A stretch of 64,000 nt of DNA from Syntrophus aciditrophicus SB. Lineage in GTDB: Bacteria > Desulfobacterota > Syntrophia > Syntrophales > Syntrophaceae. Location: assembly GCF_000013405.1 (NCBI RefSeq), contig NC_007759.1:2109001-2173000 (forward strand). The letters run 5' to 3'. Position numbers and translations under genes: made by a program. Below, piece by piece: positions 1 to 9,213 of the stretch. The notes under the pieces were generated by a model. It was given only the letters and a program-made list of their open reading frames with translations. It was not told the origin of the DNA and ran no database searches. Position 1 is the stretch's first letter. Every line of letters begins with the position of its first letter.

Positions 1-2
1 TT

Positions 3-125
3 CACTTCTTTCGCTGGTTCGGAATCAAGGAGGATGCAGAAGCCTACAAATTATTGGCCGGTTATTGGTACAAACTTTTTATGGCTGATTATAACTACCT
101 ATTGTCATTAAAATCAAAAAGTTGA
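3..125 (+). CDS. C-terminal fragment of an unidentified gene (cut by window edge)
   Basis: Frame 3 is open from the window edge to a TGA at 123-125 and gives a 40-residue tail rich in Trp, Tyr and Phe (for example YKLLAGYWYKLFMADYNYLL). The aromatic and charged composition looks like real coding sequence rather than a chance frame, and the other two frames contain stops. The start lies outside the window. No family can be assigned from so short a tail. It runs toward the convergent membrane gene that ends at 153. Confidence 0.5.
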   Translation, partial: HFFRWFGIKEDAEAYKLLAGYWYKLFMADYNYLLSLKSKS

Positions 126-152
126 ATCACTTATAACCACACCAATAGGCAG

Positions 153-545
153 TCACTCCAATCTTGATATCCGCTTCACGTAGTCGGCAAACGCTACTAT
201 GCTATACATAAAATCATTCATTTCCTTGTTGTTCCTAAATCTATAAACGGCTTCAATAAATATGAATCCCAAAGCAACAGCAACCAAGACAGTGAGGGCT
301 GAGAGCACGGACGATACCGGAAATCTGCCGATGTAATATGTAGTGTTCCAAGCGTATTCGCAAATCGTGTAATGTATATTGATCAAGCCTAAAGCCATAA
401 GAATGACGATGAACACGTTGAGCTTTATGGGGTTTTTCTTCAAAAGATATCTATGAGCAAAATACACGATAGCGTAATAAATGATAAAAACCGCAATCAA
501 TTCCAACAATAACACTCCATCCGCATGTTCCTGCTTAGGAAACAT
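153..545 (-). CDS. Small membrane protein, unknown function
   Basis: The ~130-residue product has four hydrophobic stretches: one near the N-terminus (roughly residues 11-30), one around 44-60, one around 68-85 and one around 85-105. It is probably an integral inner-membrane protein with a short charged C-terminal tail. I prefer the ATG at 545 over the TTG at 548, because AAAGGAGA lies just upstream and the TTG would be too close to it. No known family is recognised. It sits among small hypothetical genes typical of mobile elements. Confidence 0.55.
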   Translation of the reverse strand: MFPKQEHADGVLLLELIAVFIIYYAIVYFAHRYLLKKNPIKLNVFIVILMALGLINIHYTICEYAWNTTYYIGRFPVSSVLSALTVLVAVALGFIFIEAVYRFRNNKEMNDFMYSIVAFADYVKRISRLE

Positions 546-909
546 CAATCTCTCCTTTCGTCGCGTAGAGTTTTCCGGTCTTTAGATAGTCGTGCAGTTA
601 GTTTTTTAAACTTTATATACCTAATAATTGCAAACAGTTTTTTAAAGAATTATCGGTTCTCTATTTCGGTCTTATAAATAATGGGAAGAAAAATCACTAT
701 AACGTCTGTTAACCGCATTATCTTAATAGTTTTGAGAGGTTGAGTCATGGTTAAACGCCTCTTTTTACGTAAATAACTAACTAAAAATTTCGGGGGCGGT
801 ACATATCTAAACAAGGGGGTTGCTGTGAGGCATTCTCTGAGCGTCCACCTCTTGACATTCAAAAGGTGGCTGCTAAAATCCAAGAAGAAGTGAGGAGGAG
901 CCATTTCTG
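546..909. other. Intergenic, no gene recognised
   Basis: This AT-rich stretch lies between two minus-strand genes. A minus-strand frame (650-1009) is open, but it mostly overlaps the better-supported small gene at 910-1089 and lacks a good ribosome site. One arm of a 12-bp inverted repeat (849-860) is the only structure I can point to. Confidence 0.4.
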
Positions 910-1169
910 CTACCTCCGATTCGAATCCTTGACAGTCATGCAAGCCTTCTTGAACTCTTCTCTGAAGATTCTCACCGCGAAAGAGAGTGTCGCGTTGGTC
1001 TCGATACACCCTGCTTCGCGTTCTAGTCCGTCAAGGAAATCATAGTATAAATTCGTGAGAATTTCACAAACCTGGGATTCCTTCACCATATTGTTCACCT
1101 CCTTTCTAGCAGGCTCCTCCGCCTGATGAAGCAGGATGAGCAGCCGGATTCCTTTGGAATGTCAAGAGT
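849..1169. repeat. 12-bp inverted repeat flanking a small gene
   Basis: CTCTTGACATTC at 849-860 is exactly repeated in inverted orientation as GAATGTCAAGAG at 1158-1169. The two arms bracket the small gene at 910-1089. Each arm is also next to a GGTGG/GGCGGCTGC-like stretch. The pair could be regulatory, a recombination relic or chance; its length makes the evidence weak. Confidence 0.3.
910..1089 (-). CDS. 59-residue hypothetical protein
   Basis: This is a small acidic/basic mixed protein (begins MVKESQVCEILTNLYYDFLDG) with no membrane segment and an amphipathic helical look. A near-perfect ribosome site, AAAGGAGGTG, precedes the ATG at 1089 with about 8 nt spacing. An in-frame GTG at 1098 is possible but lies within the Shine-Dalgarno region. 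No family is recognised. Small well-translated genes of this kind are common cargo of integrative elements. Confidence 0.6.
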   Translation of the reverse strand: MVKESQVCEILTNLYYDFLDGLEREAGCIETNATLSFAVRIFREEFKKACMTVKDSNRR

Positions 1170-1227
1170 GGTCGCCACCTAGGCGGCTGCTTTTCGTTTA
1201 CTGTCTTGTACAATCTCAATGTAAATC

Positions 1228-1833
1228 TCACATTGCTTTGCCTTTCCGGTTATAGATGATTCCGTTTTCAACGAACTGGGTGTAACAAGCACCCAAGACT
1301 TTGTTGGGCATCTCGGGAAATACCTTTGCCGAAATATTGAAGACTTTCTGAAGTCGGTGGGCTTCCAAGTGAGGGAACTCCCGGTGCCTCATGATGAAGA
1401 CTATCTGGCCTCTGGTTCCCATGTAATGCTTTCGAAGCTTTTCTTCAAGCTGGCTGTCGGTCATGTGGCCGTTGTCCAGCTCAAAGCAATAATGGAGAAT
1501 AGTAGCGTCGGCGGGTCTCCTGAACGAAACGTACTGCAACCCTCTGTCGTGGAGGAACTTCCCGACAACATCCCTCACGCAGACGTCGTGATTGAACAGG
1601 AAAGTCGGCAACGTGTTGGCGGCCATCGTGTAAGCCAGTTTGCCGTCTTGGTTCTTGATTCTCTTAAGACGCAGCGAGCTGTCTTTTCCTTTTAACATCT
1701 CGGAAAGCTCCGACGAATAAACCCTAAGCAGGGTATCGTCGCATCGGCCCTCCATGAAGAAGGACACGTTGCGGGGGACCGCCCACTGAACCTCCTGGAT
1801 GAACCATCTGATGAGATTTCTTTTTGTTGCCAT
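1228..1833 (-). CDS. Hypothetical basic protein of a mobile element
   Basis: The ~201-residue product begins MATKRNLIRWFIQEVQWA. It is rich in Arg, Lys and His (for example residues around HREFPHLEAHRLQKVF), which fits nucleic-acid binding, but I cannot place it in a family. The open frame extends upstream to 1890, but the ATG at 1833 gives a more natural N-terminus; the upstream extension overlaps a large inverted repeat. The predicted internal beta/alpha mixture and the location among small mobile-element genes suggest an accessory function. Confidence 0.55.
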   Translation of the reverse strand: MATKRNLIRWFIQEVQWAVPRNVSFFMEGRCDDTLLRVYSSELSEMLKGKDSSLRLKRIKNQDGKLAYTMAANTLPTFLFNHDVCVRDVVGKFLHDRGLQYVSFRRPADATILHYCFELDNGHMTDSQLEEKLRKHYMGTRGQIVFIMRHREFPHLEAHRLQKVFNISAKVFPEMPNKVLGACYTQFVENGIIYNRKGKAM

Positions 1834-1871
1834 AACACAAATTACTCGGGGCAAGGGGCCTGGGGCGTAAG

Positions 1872-1932
1872 CCCCAGCAAATGGTTTCATGATGTCTCAT
1901 CGCAAGTGAGCTTCTGAAAGCATTTGCTGGGG
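1872..1932. repeat. 18-bp inverted repeat (hairpin) with 25-nt loop
   Basis: CCCCAGCAAATGGTTTCA (1872-1889) pairs with TGAAAGCATTTGCTGGGG (1915-1932) with a single mismatch. A smaller GGGGCGTAAGCCCC hairpin (1862-1875) abuts it. It is just upstream of the minus-strand gene starting at 1833, so it may be a leader structure, a transcription terminator lacking a T-run, or a recombination or nicking site of the mobile element. Confidence 0.6.
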
Positions 1933-2106
1933 GTTTCAATGCTTCGCTTGAAAGCACCAGGTTACCTTTGCCCCAACGATTAAACGCTGATTGCCGCCAT
2001 TTTATCGCTGTAAAATTGGCGTGCTGCAAAAGGTGGGAATTATGCGGTAGTAGGCTTGTCTACCAAGACGGCTACTGGGTTTCCTACTGTCTAAAATCTC
2101 GGGATT

Positions 2107-2268
2107 TTAATGTCCGGGTCGGCGCGCTTTGTCATTTTCGCGTTGGCTTTGCCACTGCTCGAAAATGATCTCGGCCAATGAATAGAGATGATCGCGGATT
2201 TCCAACGCTTCGCTGTCGGAAATAGCCGGGTCGTTCAATATTTTCTTAACTTGTTCAAGATTCAACAT
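2107..2268 (-). CDS. 53-residue hypothetical protein
   Basis: The product begins MLNLEQVKKILNDPAISDSE and continues with an Asp/Glu-rich helical stretch (EALEIRDHLYSLAEIIFEQW). This pattern, acidic helix then aromatic helix then a short basic tail ending in RRPGH, looks like genuine coding sequence, and short proteins of this style occur repeatedly on integrative elements. No strong Shine-Dalgarno is visible before the ATG at 2268. Function unknown. Confidence 0.55.
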   Translation of the reverse strand: MLNLEQVKKILNDPAISDSEALEIRDHLYSLAEIIFEQWQSQRENDKARRPGH

Positions 2269-2365
2269 ATTTTATTGATAAATTAAGGATTGATCGTTTT
2301 TAAGGTAAATAAAATCCCTGAGGCAAAGCGGCGGGGAGATGAGATAGATTCTGGCGTGGTTGATG

Positions 2366-2665
2366 TTATTGCAGAAGCGATTTTCTAAGTTTTTCGATGG
2401 CCCTTCCATAGGCTTTTCTTTCGGCCTGGTCCAATTTACAATCCTTCAATCTTTTAAACAGCGCTTTTTTCTCGCATGGGCTCAGGAGACCTTTCTTGAT
2501 GAGATTCTTGATATGGGCTATTTCACCGATGGTAGCCACGTCCATTTCGTAACAGGCTCCCACTTGGTATTCGAAAGGAACATTGCCGTCCTTTTGATTC
2601 GCCCTTTCCCTAAGTTCGTCTAACGATAACTCGATAATATAGTGCTTTCTATGTTTCTTGGACAT
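2366..2665 (-). CDS. 99-residue hypothetical protein, helical and basic
   Basis: The protein starts MSKKHRKHYIIELSLDELRE and ends in a Lys/Arg-rich helical tail (AYGRAIEKLRKSLLQ). The composition is typical of a small soluble alpha-helical protein that could bind nucleic acid or a partner protein. The frame extends upstream to 2728, but the added residues are hydrophobic and overlap AT-rich leader sequence, so I use the ATG at 2665. No family recognised. Confidence 0.55.
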   Translation of the reverse strand: MSKKHRKHYIIELSLDELRERANQKDGNVPFEYQVGACYEMDVATIGEIAHIKNLIKKGLLSPCEKKALFKRLKDCKLDQAERKAYGRAIEKLRKSLLQ

Positions 2666-2952
2666 TTTGTTTAGATATTTGATTATTATTGGGAACAAAA
2701 AACCCCGCGATAACATCAAAAGCGTCATTTTTCCGTTTTGGTTTGGAATATATCTGTTTTTGTTATTACCGCCGGGCTTCCCGTTGCATATTAGCCGCTG
2801 CCGATGTCTAGCTGGATTTTTCAGTTACGTATTATTCATTATACTGATTCTGCCGTAATTATGTGACATTGCCTCATAAGTATGGCAATTGCTTCTTTTC
2901 GCATTGTAGAAGTAGCGAAAGATATACTCTAAAAACATATAGCAACAAAAAG

Positions 2953-2975
2953 GGGCGGATAATCCGCCCTTTTTT
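2953..2975 (+). terminator. Rho-independent terminator
   Basis: GGGCGGATAATCCGCCC (2953-2969) forms a perfect 7-bp hairpin with a 3-nt loop and is followed by six T (2970-2975). On the minus strand a run of A precedes it, so it could also stop leftward transcription. It lies in the 460-bp gap between the minus-strand gene starting at 2665 and the plus-strand gene at 3128. Nothing else is seen in that gap. Confidence 0.8.
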
Positions 2976-3127
2976 GTATTCATTTCCTACCCGCCTATCC
3001 TCGTTTGGTCGTTCCACAGCCCTTTCAATCCAGCCCTTTTACAAAAGTGAAAGTCACAAAACACCGCATTATTCCATATAATATTAATAAGATGGCAGTT
3101 ATTTAACAAAAGAATAAAGGAGATATT

Positions 3128-3922
3128 ATGACAGAAATTTTGATGCACAGAGGCGGTGAGTTAGTGACAAAAGACCAGCTTGATCTTATCCCGCTGCCGG
3201 AACCGACGGACAGTTACATGCCGGTTTCCCATTATGACTTGGCCGATAAATTCTTGATGATCAGCCAGGACATCCTCCGGGATTACAAATTGGTCGGGGA
3301 AAATTACGGAATTGCCAGACAAGGGAACCAGTTCTTTGCGGTCCTCAAGTTCCAGCGTGAAAGATCGGAAATCGGGCTTTCCATAGCCTTTCGCAATTCT
3401 TACGACCGTTCCATGGCCATCGGCCTGGCTATCGGCGCGTCCGTGTTCGTGTGCGACAATCTGGCCCTCAGCGGTGAGATCGTCGTCATGAAAAAGCACA
3501 CGAAAAACGTCTGGAGCGAATTGGAAGAGAAGGCTATTGCCACCATTTACAAGAGCCAGAACAATTACGATCAGCTCATCGGCGACGTTGACGCGTTCAA
3601 ATCCCTGCCGGTGGACGACAATGGCGCTTTCCAAGCCATGGGACTGCTTTTTGGCAACAACATCATCAGTCCCCGCCAACTGACGGTCCTGAAAGAGGAA
3701 TGGCTGAAACCGTCGCACGAGGAATTCGAACCCCGCAATCTCTGGTCGTTCTATAACGCGGCCACCGAAAGCTTGAAATCAAGCCCGCCGGTCACGATCA
3801 TGGAAAAGCATATCAGATTGCACGAAGCGCTGACATATCTCGGAAAGGAGGCCAGCAATGTTCAAAATGGAACACTCGCTGCCGGACTTCTCTCCGGTGG
3901 TGAAAGGAAAGGAACAGATTAG
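3128..3922 (+). CDS. DUF932 / phage-plasmid-like protein
   Basis: The 264-residue soluble protein has the central pattern seen in DUF932 (phage/plasmid-like) proteins: a beta-rich core with FRNSYDRSMAIGLAIGASVFVCDNLAL-type sequence around residues 88-115. Members are common on plasmids, phages and islands, and their biochemical role is not established. The ATG at 3128 follows AAAGGAGATATT, a good ribosome site. The last 21 codons overlap the next gene in another frame, which is long for a bacterial overlap. Confidence 0.7.
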   Translation: MTEILMHRGGELVTKDQLDLIPLPEPTDSYMPVSHYDLADKFLMISQDILRDYKLVGENYGIARQGNQFFAVLKFQRERSEIGLSIAFRNSYDRSMAIGLAIGASVFVCDNLALSGEIVVMKKHTKNVWSELEEKAIATIYKSQNNYDQLIGDVDAFKSLPVDDNGAFQAMGLLFGNNIISPRQLTVLKEEWLKPSHEEFEPRNLWSFYNAATESLKSSPPVTIMEKHIRLHEALTYLGKEASNVQNGTLAAGLLSGGERKGTD

Positions 3923-4052
3923 CAGCCATGAACTGCTGGAATTCCTGAAAGACAAACGGATCACCCTCTCTTGCGGCCATCGCTTCTCCATCCACCCTTT
4001 CTCCAATACCATGATTGTTTATAACGACGGACGGACCTTATGCCACAATTGA
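3858..4052 (+). CDS. 64-residue putative zinc-binding protein
   Basis: The C-terminal half contains LSCGHRFSIHPFSNTMIVYN followed by DGRTLCHN, with Cys and His residues spaced as in small treble-clef or ribbon zinc sites. An excellent ribosome site (AAAGGAGGCCAGCA) precedes the ATG at 3858, inside the end of the DUF932-like gene. The overlap is 65 nt in a different frame. The strong ribosome site and the Cys/His pattern make this a likely real gene, probably translationally linked to its upstream neighbour. Confidence 0.6.
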   Translation: MFKMEHSLPDFSPVVKGKEQISSHELLEFLKDKRITLSCGHRFSIHPFSNTMIVYNDGRTLCHN

Positions 4053-4090
4053 GGCTATTAAAACCGGCTTATAGGAGGTAAGCCAATCCA

Positions 4091-4126
4091 CACCCTTGAA
4101 TAAAATTCAGGGGTGTTTTTATTTTT
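4091..4126 (+). terminator. Rho-independent terminator after the DUF932-like pair
   Basis: CACCCTTGAA (4091-4100) pairs with TTCAGGGGTG (4106-4115) with one wobble. The stem is followed by a T-rich run beginning at 4116. It separates the DUF932-like gene pair from the type I restriction operon, so the latter must use its own promoter in the 4127-4298 interval. Confidence 0.75.
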
Positions 4127-4298
4127 CTTTTTTATTGAAGCTTTCACCGGTTTGGAGCATTATGTGACGTTTCTTAAATTTACCCCCCAATATGCCGGTT
4201 AAGCCAAGGGCCATTCATTTGTTTTTTCGGCCATTTGTGATAGCCTGAAGGCAGATATATCAATTATGACATATTAAAAAAGAAAGATTAGCATTCTT

Positions 4299-5846
4299 AT
4301 GGCCAATAATAACAACAAAACGGAAGCTTTCGAAAAAACCCTATTCAAAGCGGCAGACAAGCTACGCAAAAACATGGATGCGGCGGAATATAAGCATATA
4401 GTGCTGGGCCTCATCTTCCTCAAATACATTTCCGATTCATTCGAAGCCCTTTATGAAAAAATAAAAGAAGGCAAAGGTGATTTTGAAGGAGCTGATCCAG
4501 AAGATCCCGATGAATACAGGGCGGAAAATGTCTTTTTTGTTCCGCAAGCGGCCAGATGGTCATATCTTCACTCAAGGGCCAAGCTTCCTTCCATCGGCAA
4601 GGATGTCGACGATGCGATGGAAGCCATCGAGAAGGAAAACCAGACGCTCAAGGGAATCCTTCCCCAAGTCTATGCCCGTCCCAATTTGGATAAAGCCGCT
4701 TTGGGCGGCCTGATCGACCTTGTCGGCAATATCGCCTTGGGCACTGAAGCCGCCAAAGCGAAAGACCTGCTCGGCAGGGTTTATGAGTATTTCCTCGGCG
4801 AGTTCGCCAACGCCGAAGGGAAAAAGGGCGGACAGTTCTATACTCCCAAATCCATCGTCCGTTTGATGGTCGAGATGATTGAACCGTTCAAGGGCCGGGT
4901 TTACGACCCCTGCTGCGGCAGCGGTGGCATGTTCATCATGAGCGAACGTTTCGTGGAAAACCACCAAGGAAAAGTCGATGACATTTCCATCTTCGGACAG
5001 GAAAGCAACCAAACGACATATCGCCTGTGCCGGATGAATCTGGCAATCCGAGGGATTGACGGCTCGCAAGTCAAATGGAACACTGAAGGTTCGTTTCTTA
5101 ATGATGTCCACAAAGACTTGAAGTCGGATTTTATCCTAGCCAATCCGCCTTTTAATGACAGCGACTGGTCCGGCCAACTCCTCCAAAGTGATCCCCGCTG
5201 GAAATACGGTGTCCCTCAGGCTGCCAACGCCAACTTCGCTTGGCTGCAGCACATGATTTATCATCTGTCCCCCAAAGGGATCATGGCCTGCGTCCTGGCC
5301 AACGGTTCACTCTCCAGCCAAACCAATAATGAGGGAGAAATCCGTAAATCCTTGGTTGAAAACGATTTGGTAGATTGCATCGTGGCTCTTCCGAAACAGC
5401 TTTTCTACAACACCGGGATTCCGGCTTGCCTTTGGTTCCTCTCCAGGAAACGTGCGGGTAATGGTGACAGGAAGAGAAGCAGCGAGATTCTTTTTATAGA
5501 TGCCAGCGAAGAAGGCTTCATGGAGGACCGCACCCATCGCGCCTTCAGTGACGATGATATCGCAAAAATAGCGGGAACTTATCATGAATGGCGGAAGCAG
5601 GGCGGGAAATATGAAGACGTTAGAGGATTCTGCAAGTCTGCTGATATAGAAGAAATAACCAAGCATAATTTCGTTTTGATGCCTGGGCGCTATGTCGGAA
5701 TCAAAGATGAGGAGGATGACGGAATACCGTTTGAGGACAAGATGGCGGGATATCTCAGTGAGCTTTCAATACAGATGGCGGAAGAAAAGAGACTGGATGA
5801 AGAAATAAAAAAGCAGCTCGGTAATATCGGGCTTAAATTGAAATAA
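4299..5846 (+). CDS. hsdM: Type I restriction-modification DNA methyltransferase subunit (HsdM)
   Basis: This is the N6-adenine methyltransferase subunit of a type I restriction-modification enzyme; it transfers a methyl group from SAM to adenines in the bipartite target read by HsdS. It has an N-terminal helical HsdM_N region (roughly residues 8-140), SAM-binding motif [11 protein letters not shown] near residue 203 and catalytic motif IV NPPF near residue 282. The 515-residue length is normal. It is the first gene of a four-gene operon; hsdS starts 2 nt after its stop. The ribosome site is weak (AAGAAAG). Confidence 0.95.
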   Translation: MANNNNKTEAFEKTLFKAADKLRKNMDAAEYKHIVLGLIFLKYISDSFEALYEKIKEGKGDFEGADPEDPDEYRAENVFFVPQAARWSYLHSRAKLPSIGKDVDDAMEAIEKENQTLKGILPQVYARPNLDKAALGGLIDLVGNIALGTEAAKAKDLLGRVYEYFLGEFANAEGKKGGQFYTPKSIVRLMVEMIEPFKGRVYDPCCGSGGMFIMSERFVENHQGKVDDISIFGQESNQTTYRLCRMNLAIRGIDGSQVKWNTEGSFLNDVHKDLKSDFILANPPFNDSDWSGQLLQSDPRWKYGVPQAANANFAWLQHMIYHLSPKGIMACVLANGSLSSQTNNEGEIRKSLVENDLVDCIVALPKQLFYNTGIPACLWFLSRKRAGNGDRKRSSEILFIDASEEGFMEDRTHRAFSDDDIAKIAGTYHEWRKQGGKYEDVRGFCKSADIEEITKHNFVLMPGRYVGIKDEEDDGIPFEDKMAGYLSELSIQMAEEKRLDEEIKKQLGNIGLKLK

Positions 5847-5848
5847 CC

Positions 5849-7063
5849 ATGGAAATAAAAACTTCGGCAATACCAAGCGACTGGAAAATGATGACGTTAG
5901 GACAAGTAGGTGTTACCGTCACAGGCAAAACCCCATCAAAAGATAATCCCGAAGATTGGGGCGATTTATTAAGTTTTATTACTCCTACTGATATTATATC
6001 TGATTCAAAGCACCTGAAGACTGTCGCAAGGAAATTATCGGGAAGCGGAATAAATACGCTTAAAAAAATGATCATTCCCGCCGGTTCAGTTGTTGTGACT
6101 TGCATTGGTTCTGATATGGGTAAAGTTGTCATTAATAGTTATGACTCAGTTACTAACCAGCAAATCAATTCAATTAAAGTTAATGATAACAACAACAAAG
6201 ATTTTGTTTATTATCTGCTGAAGAATTCATATTCCATCTTACGAAACCACGCCATTGGTGGTTCAACAATGCCAATATTAAATAAATCAACTTTTGAATC
6301 GTTGGAATTCATTTTTCCTTCCCTAACTGAACAACAGGCGATTGCAGCGGCGTTATCTTCTTTGGATGATAAAATAGAGCTCTTGCGAACACAAAACAAG
6401 ACACTTGAAAATATCACTCAGACCATTTTTAAACATTGGTTTGTAGATTTTGAATTTCCTGGCAAAGACGGAAATCCATATAAATCCAGCGGCGGGAAAA
6501 TGATTGAATCCGCGCTCGGAAAAATCCCGAATAATTGGAGAATTGGGAAATACGAAGATGTAGTTGATGTTGTAACCGGGAAAGGAATGAAGAAAGACAA
6601 TTTAAGGAGCAATGGCCTATATAAAGTATTAGGAGCTAATGGTGAAATAGGAAAAACGGATGAATATTTATTTGACGAAGACCTTATATTAACGGGTAGA
6701 GTTGGAACTTTAGGGACGATTTTTATTTCCAGAGGCAAAGTTTGGATTTCTGACAATGTTTTAATTTCAAAACCAAAATCTGATGAGAATTGCTATTTTG
6801 CATATTTCCAATTACGTAAACTCAATTTGGAAAGCCTGAATCGCGGAAGTACTCAGCCTTTGATTACGCAAACAGACTTGAAAAACGTTGAAATAATATT
6901 GCCTCCAAAAGAGATCCTTTTTGACTGGCACTGTATGGCTTCAAGTTTATTTACAAAAATATTTAATAACGATTTTCAAATCAACACTCTTTCAAAAATC
7001 CGCGATACTCTCTTACCCAAACTGATGAAAGGAGAAATAAGAGTAGCTAGTTTCAATAATTAA
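5849..7063 (+). CDS. hsdS: Type I restriction-modification specificity subunit (HsdS)
   Basis: This subunit recognises the bipartite DNA target and scaffolds HsdM and HsdR. Two target-recognition domains are visible (about residues 1-150 and 215-360), each followed by a conserved helical spacer: LTEQQAIAAALSSLDDKIEL around 155-175 and the C-terminal helix with IRDTLLPKLMKGEIRV near the end. The 404-residue length is typical. It is tightly packed: 2 nt after hsdM and 2 nt before the PrrC-like gene. Codon use becomes more AT-rich here, as expected of rapidly exchanging specificity genes. Confidence 0.93.
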   Translation: MEIKTSAIPSDWKMMTLGQVGVTVTGKTPSKDNPEDWGDLLSFITPTDIISDSKHLKTVARKLSGSGINTLKKMIIPAGSVVVTCIGSDMGKVVINSYDSVTNQQINSIKVNDNNNKDFVYYLLKNSYSILRNHAIGGSTMPILNKSTFESLEFIFPSLTEQQAIAAALSSLDDKIELLRTQNKTLENITQTIFKHWFVDFEFPGKDGNPYKSSGGKMIESALGKIPNNWRIGKYEDVVDVVTGKGMKKDNLRSNGLYKVLGANGEIGKTDEYLFDEDLILTGRVGTLGTIFISRGKVWISDNVLISKPKSDENCYFAYFQLRKLNLESLNRGSTQPLITQTDLKNVEIILPPKEILFDWHCMASSLFTKIFNNDFQINTLSKIRDTLLPKLMKGEIRVASFNN

Positions 7064-7065
7064 TT

Positions 7066-9213
7066 ATGCAGAAATTACACATCACGTTCGAAAATTGTTA
7101 CGGGATAAAGAGACTAGAAAAAGAGTTTAATTTTTCAAGGAAAAACACTTTTGCGATTTATGCACCTAACGGTGTAATGAAAACTTCTTTCGCTAAATCG
7201 TTTAAAGACCTTAGTACCGGAAAAGATTCTCGGGACTTAGTTTTTCCTGACAGAGAAAATTTACGAAATATTAAAGATGAAACCGATGCTGATATAAAAC
7301 CTGAAGCGGTTTTTGTAATAGAACCATATAATGAGCAATTTAATTCTGATAAATTATCAACTCTCTTAATTAAGAGAGAATTGAAAGAAGAATACGACGA
7401 TATATACAAAAATATAGAGTTAGAAAAAAATAACTTCATTAAAAAATTGAAAGGAATTTCACAAAGTTCCGATTGCGAATCCGAGTTAACCGCTACGTTT
7501 ACTGAAAACCCTAAAGAAAGTCTATTTGATCTGTTGAGTAAAATTAATGAGAAGCTTGATGGATTACATACAAAATTTTCTTTTAGATATAATGATGTCT
7601 TTGATAAAAAAGGGAATGTAAAGAAGTTTTTAGATAAAAATAGTGCTGTACTTGATTCTTACATAGAAAATTACGAAAAAATAATTTCAAAATCTAGTTT
7701 TTTCAAAAAATCAGATAATACATTTGGCACATATCAGGCGGGAGAAATGCTGAAATCTGTGTCAGACAACTCCTTTTTCGAGGCTGGTCATAATCTGCAA
7801 CTTTTAGATAATACAAAAATTGATTCGGCTGATACTTTTAAGAATTTACTCGAAGAAGAAATAAATAAGGTTGTAAATGATAAGAATTTAAAGAAAATAT
7901 TCGACAAAGTAGATACTGCTATTGGTTCAAATGCCGAACTTCGTGCATTTAAAGTAGTAATTGAAAAAGACAATTCATTACTAATCGAACTTAAAGATTA
8001 TGAAAATTTCCGAAAAAAAGTATGGCAAGGATATTTGGATCAGTTAAAAAATGATTTAGAAGAATTATTGAAATTCTACGATTCAAAAAAAATACTGTTG
8101 GAAGACATAGTTTCAAGGGCAAAAAAAGAGGAAACTGATTGGGAAAAGGCTATCGAAACTTTCAATAAACGATTCAGCGGTTTACCGTTTAAGCTTTCGA
8201 TGGATAATAAGGAAGATGTATTATTAAAAACAAGCACTCCATCTGTAGAATTTATTTTTTTTGATAATCAAGAAGAAAGAAAAGTTGAAAGGGCTGAATT
8301 GCTGTCTGTATTGAGTCAAGGAGAAAGAAGAGCTTTATATCTTTTGAATATAATATTTGAAGTACAGGCAAGAAAAAAAATAAATCAAGAAACCCTTCTC
8401 ATTATCGATGATATAGCTGATTCTTTTGATTACAAGAATAAATACGCAATAATCGAATATTTAAGCGACATTTCAGAAGACTCGAATTTCAAACAAATAA
8501 TTTTAACTCATAATTTCGATTTTTTCAGAACGGTTCAAAGTCGATTTATTCCATACAATCATTGCATGATGGTGGAAAAAACTGATGACGAAATTAAGGT
8601 TGAGAAAGCAGCATATATAAGAAATCCATTTAAATATTGGATGAGCAATTTAAGTGATGGAAAAAAGCTAATTGCTTCAATACCGTTCGTTAGAAACATT
8701 ATTGAATACACAAAAGGAGATAGTGATCCAAACTTTTTAAGGCTTACATCCCTTTTACATCTAAAATCCGATACGGAATCTATCCAAAGAAGCGATTTAC
8801 AAGATATTTATAATGATATTTTCCCAAACTTATCATTGTCTATAAGTGATGGAAGTGAAAAGGTTATTGATAATATTTTTGATTTAGCGGACTGTTGTTT
8901 GACTGCGACAGAAAGCATAAACCTTGAAAACAAGATACTTCTTTCTATTGCTATCAGGCTAAAAGCAGAGGAATTTATCTTAAGCAAAATAACTGATAAA
9001 AGTGAGATTGAAGGAAATCAAACAAGAAAACTGTTTGAAAGATTTAAAACGGAATATGGCAGTACAGAGCAAGAAAAAGTAGAATTATTGGAACAGGTAA
9101 ACCTCATGACTCCTGAAAACATTCATTTTAATTCATTTATGTATGAGCCAATTCTAGATATGTCTGACATACAATTAAAAAGCCTGTATGAAGACACAAA
9201 AAATAAACTATGA
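7066..9213 (+). CDS. prrC: PrrC/RloC-like anticodon nuclease (AAA_13 ATPase) of the restriction operon
   Basis: This is an ABC-type ATPase of the AAA_13 family, which includes the anticodon nuclease PrrC. Visible parts are a Walker A-like [10 protein letters not shown] (residues 32-41, with Met where the usual Gly is), a long helical insert (about 100-370), an ABC signature LSQGE (416-420), Walker B TLLIIDD (443-449) and an H-loop THNFDFF near 479. The C-terminus carries R631-xxx-E635 and H687, matching the Arg-Glu-His nuclease triad of PrrC. The gene order hsdM-hsdS-this-hsdR is that of the E. coli prr locus, where PrrC stays silent with the restriction enzyme and cleaves tRNA-Lys when phage inhibits restriction. 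At 715 residues it is far longer than PrrC (about 400) and closer to RloC, but no CxxC zinc hook is present. It is AT-rich and overlaps hsdR by 4 nt. Confidence 0.8.
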   Translation: MQKLHITFENCYGIKRLEKEFNFSRKNTFAIYAPNGVMKTSFAKSFKDLSTGKDSRDLVFPDRENLRNIKDETDADIKPEAVFVIEPYNEQFNSDKLSTLLIKRELKEEYDDIYKNIELEKNNFIKKLKGISQSSDCESELTATFTENPKESLFDLLSKINEKLDGLHTKFSFRYNDVFDKKGNVKKFLDKNSAVLDSYIENYEKIISKSSFFKKSDNTFGTYQAGEMLKSVSDNSFFEAGHNLQLLDNTKIDSADTFKNLLEEEINKVVNDKNLKKIFDKVDTAIGSNAELRAFKVVIEKDNSLLIELKDYENFRKKVWQGYLDQLKNDLEELLKFYDSKKILLEDIVSRAKKEETDWEKAIETFNKRFSGLPFKLSMDNKEDVLLKTSTPSVEFIFFDNQEERKVERAELLSVLSQGERRALYLLNIIFEVQARKKINQETLLIIDDIADSFDYKNKYAIIEYLSDISEDSNFKQIILTHNFDFFRTVQSRFIPYNHCMMVEKTDDEIKVEKAAYIRNPFKYWMSNLSDGKKLIASIPFVRNIIEYTKGDSDPNFLRLTSLLHLKSDTESIQRSDLQDIYNDIFPNLSLSISDGSEKVIDNIFDLADCCLTATESINLENKILLSIAIRLKAEEFILSKITDKSEIEGNQTRKLFERFKTEYGSTEQEKVELLEQVNLMTPENIHFNSFMYEPILDMSDIQLKSLYEDTKNKL

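Noticed and set aside
650-1009. 119-residue minus-strand frame
   Set aside because: It overlaps the better-supported small gene at 910-1089, has no ribosome site and unnatural composition.
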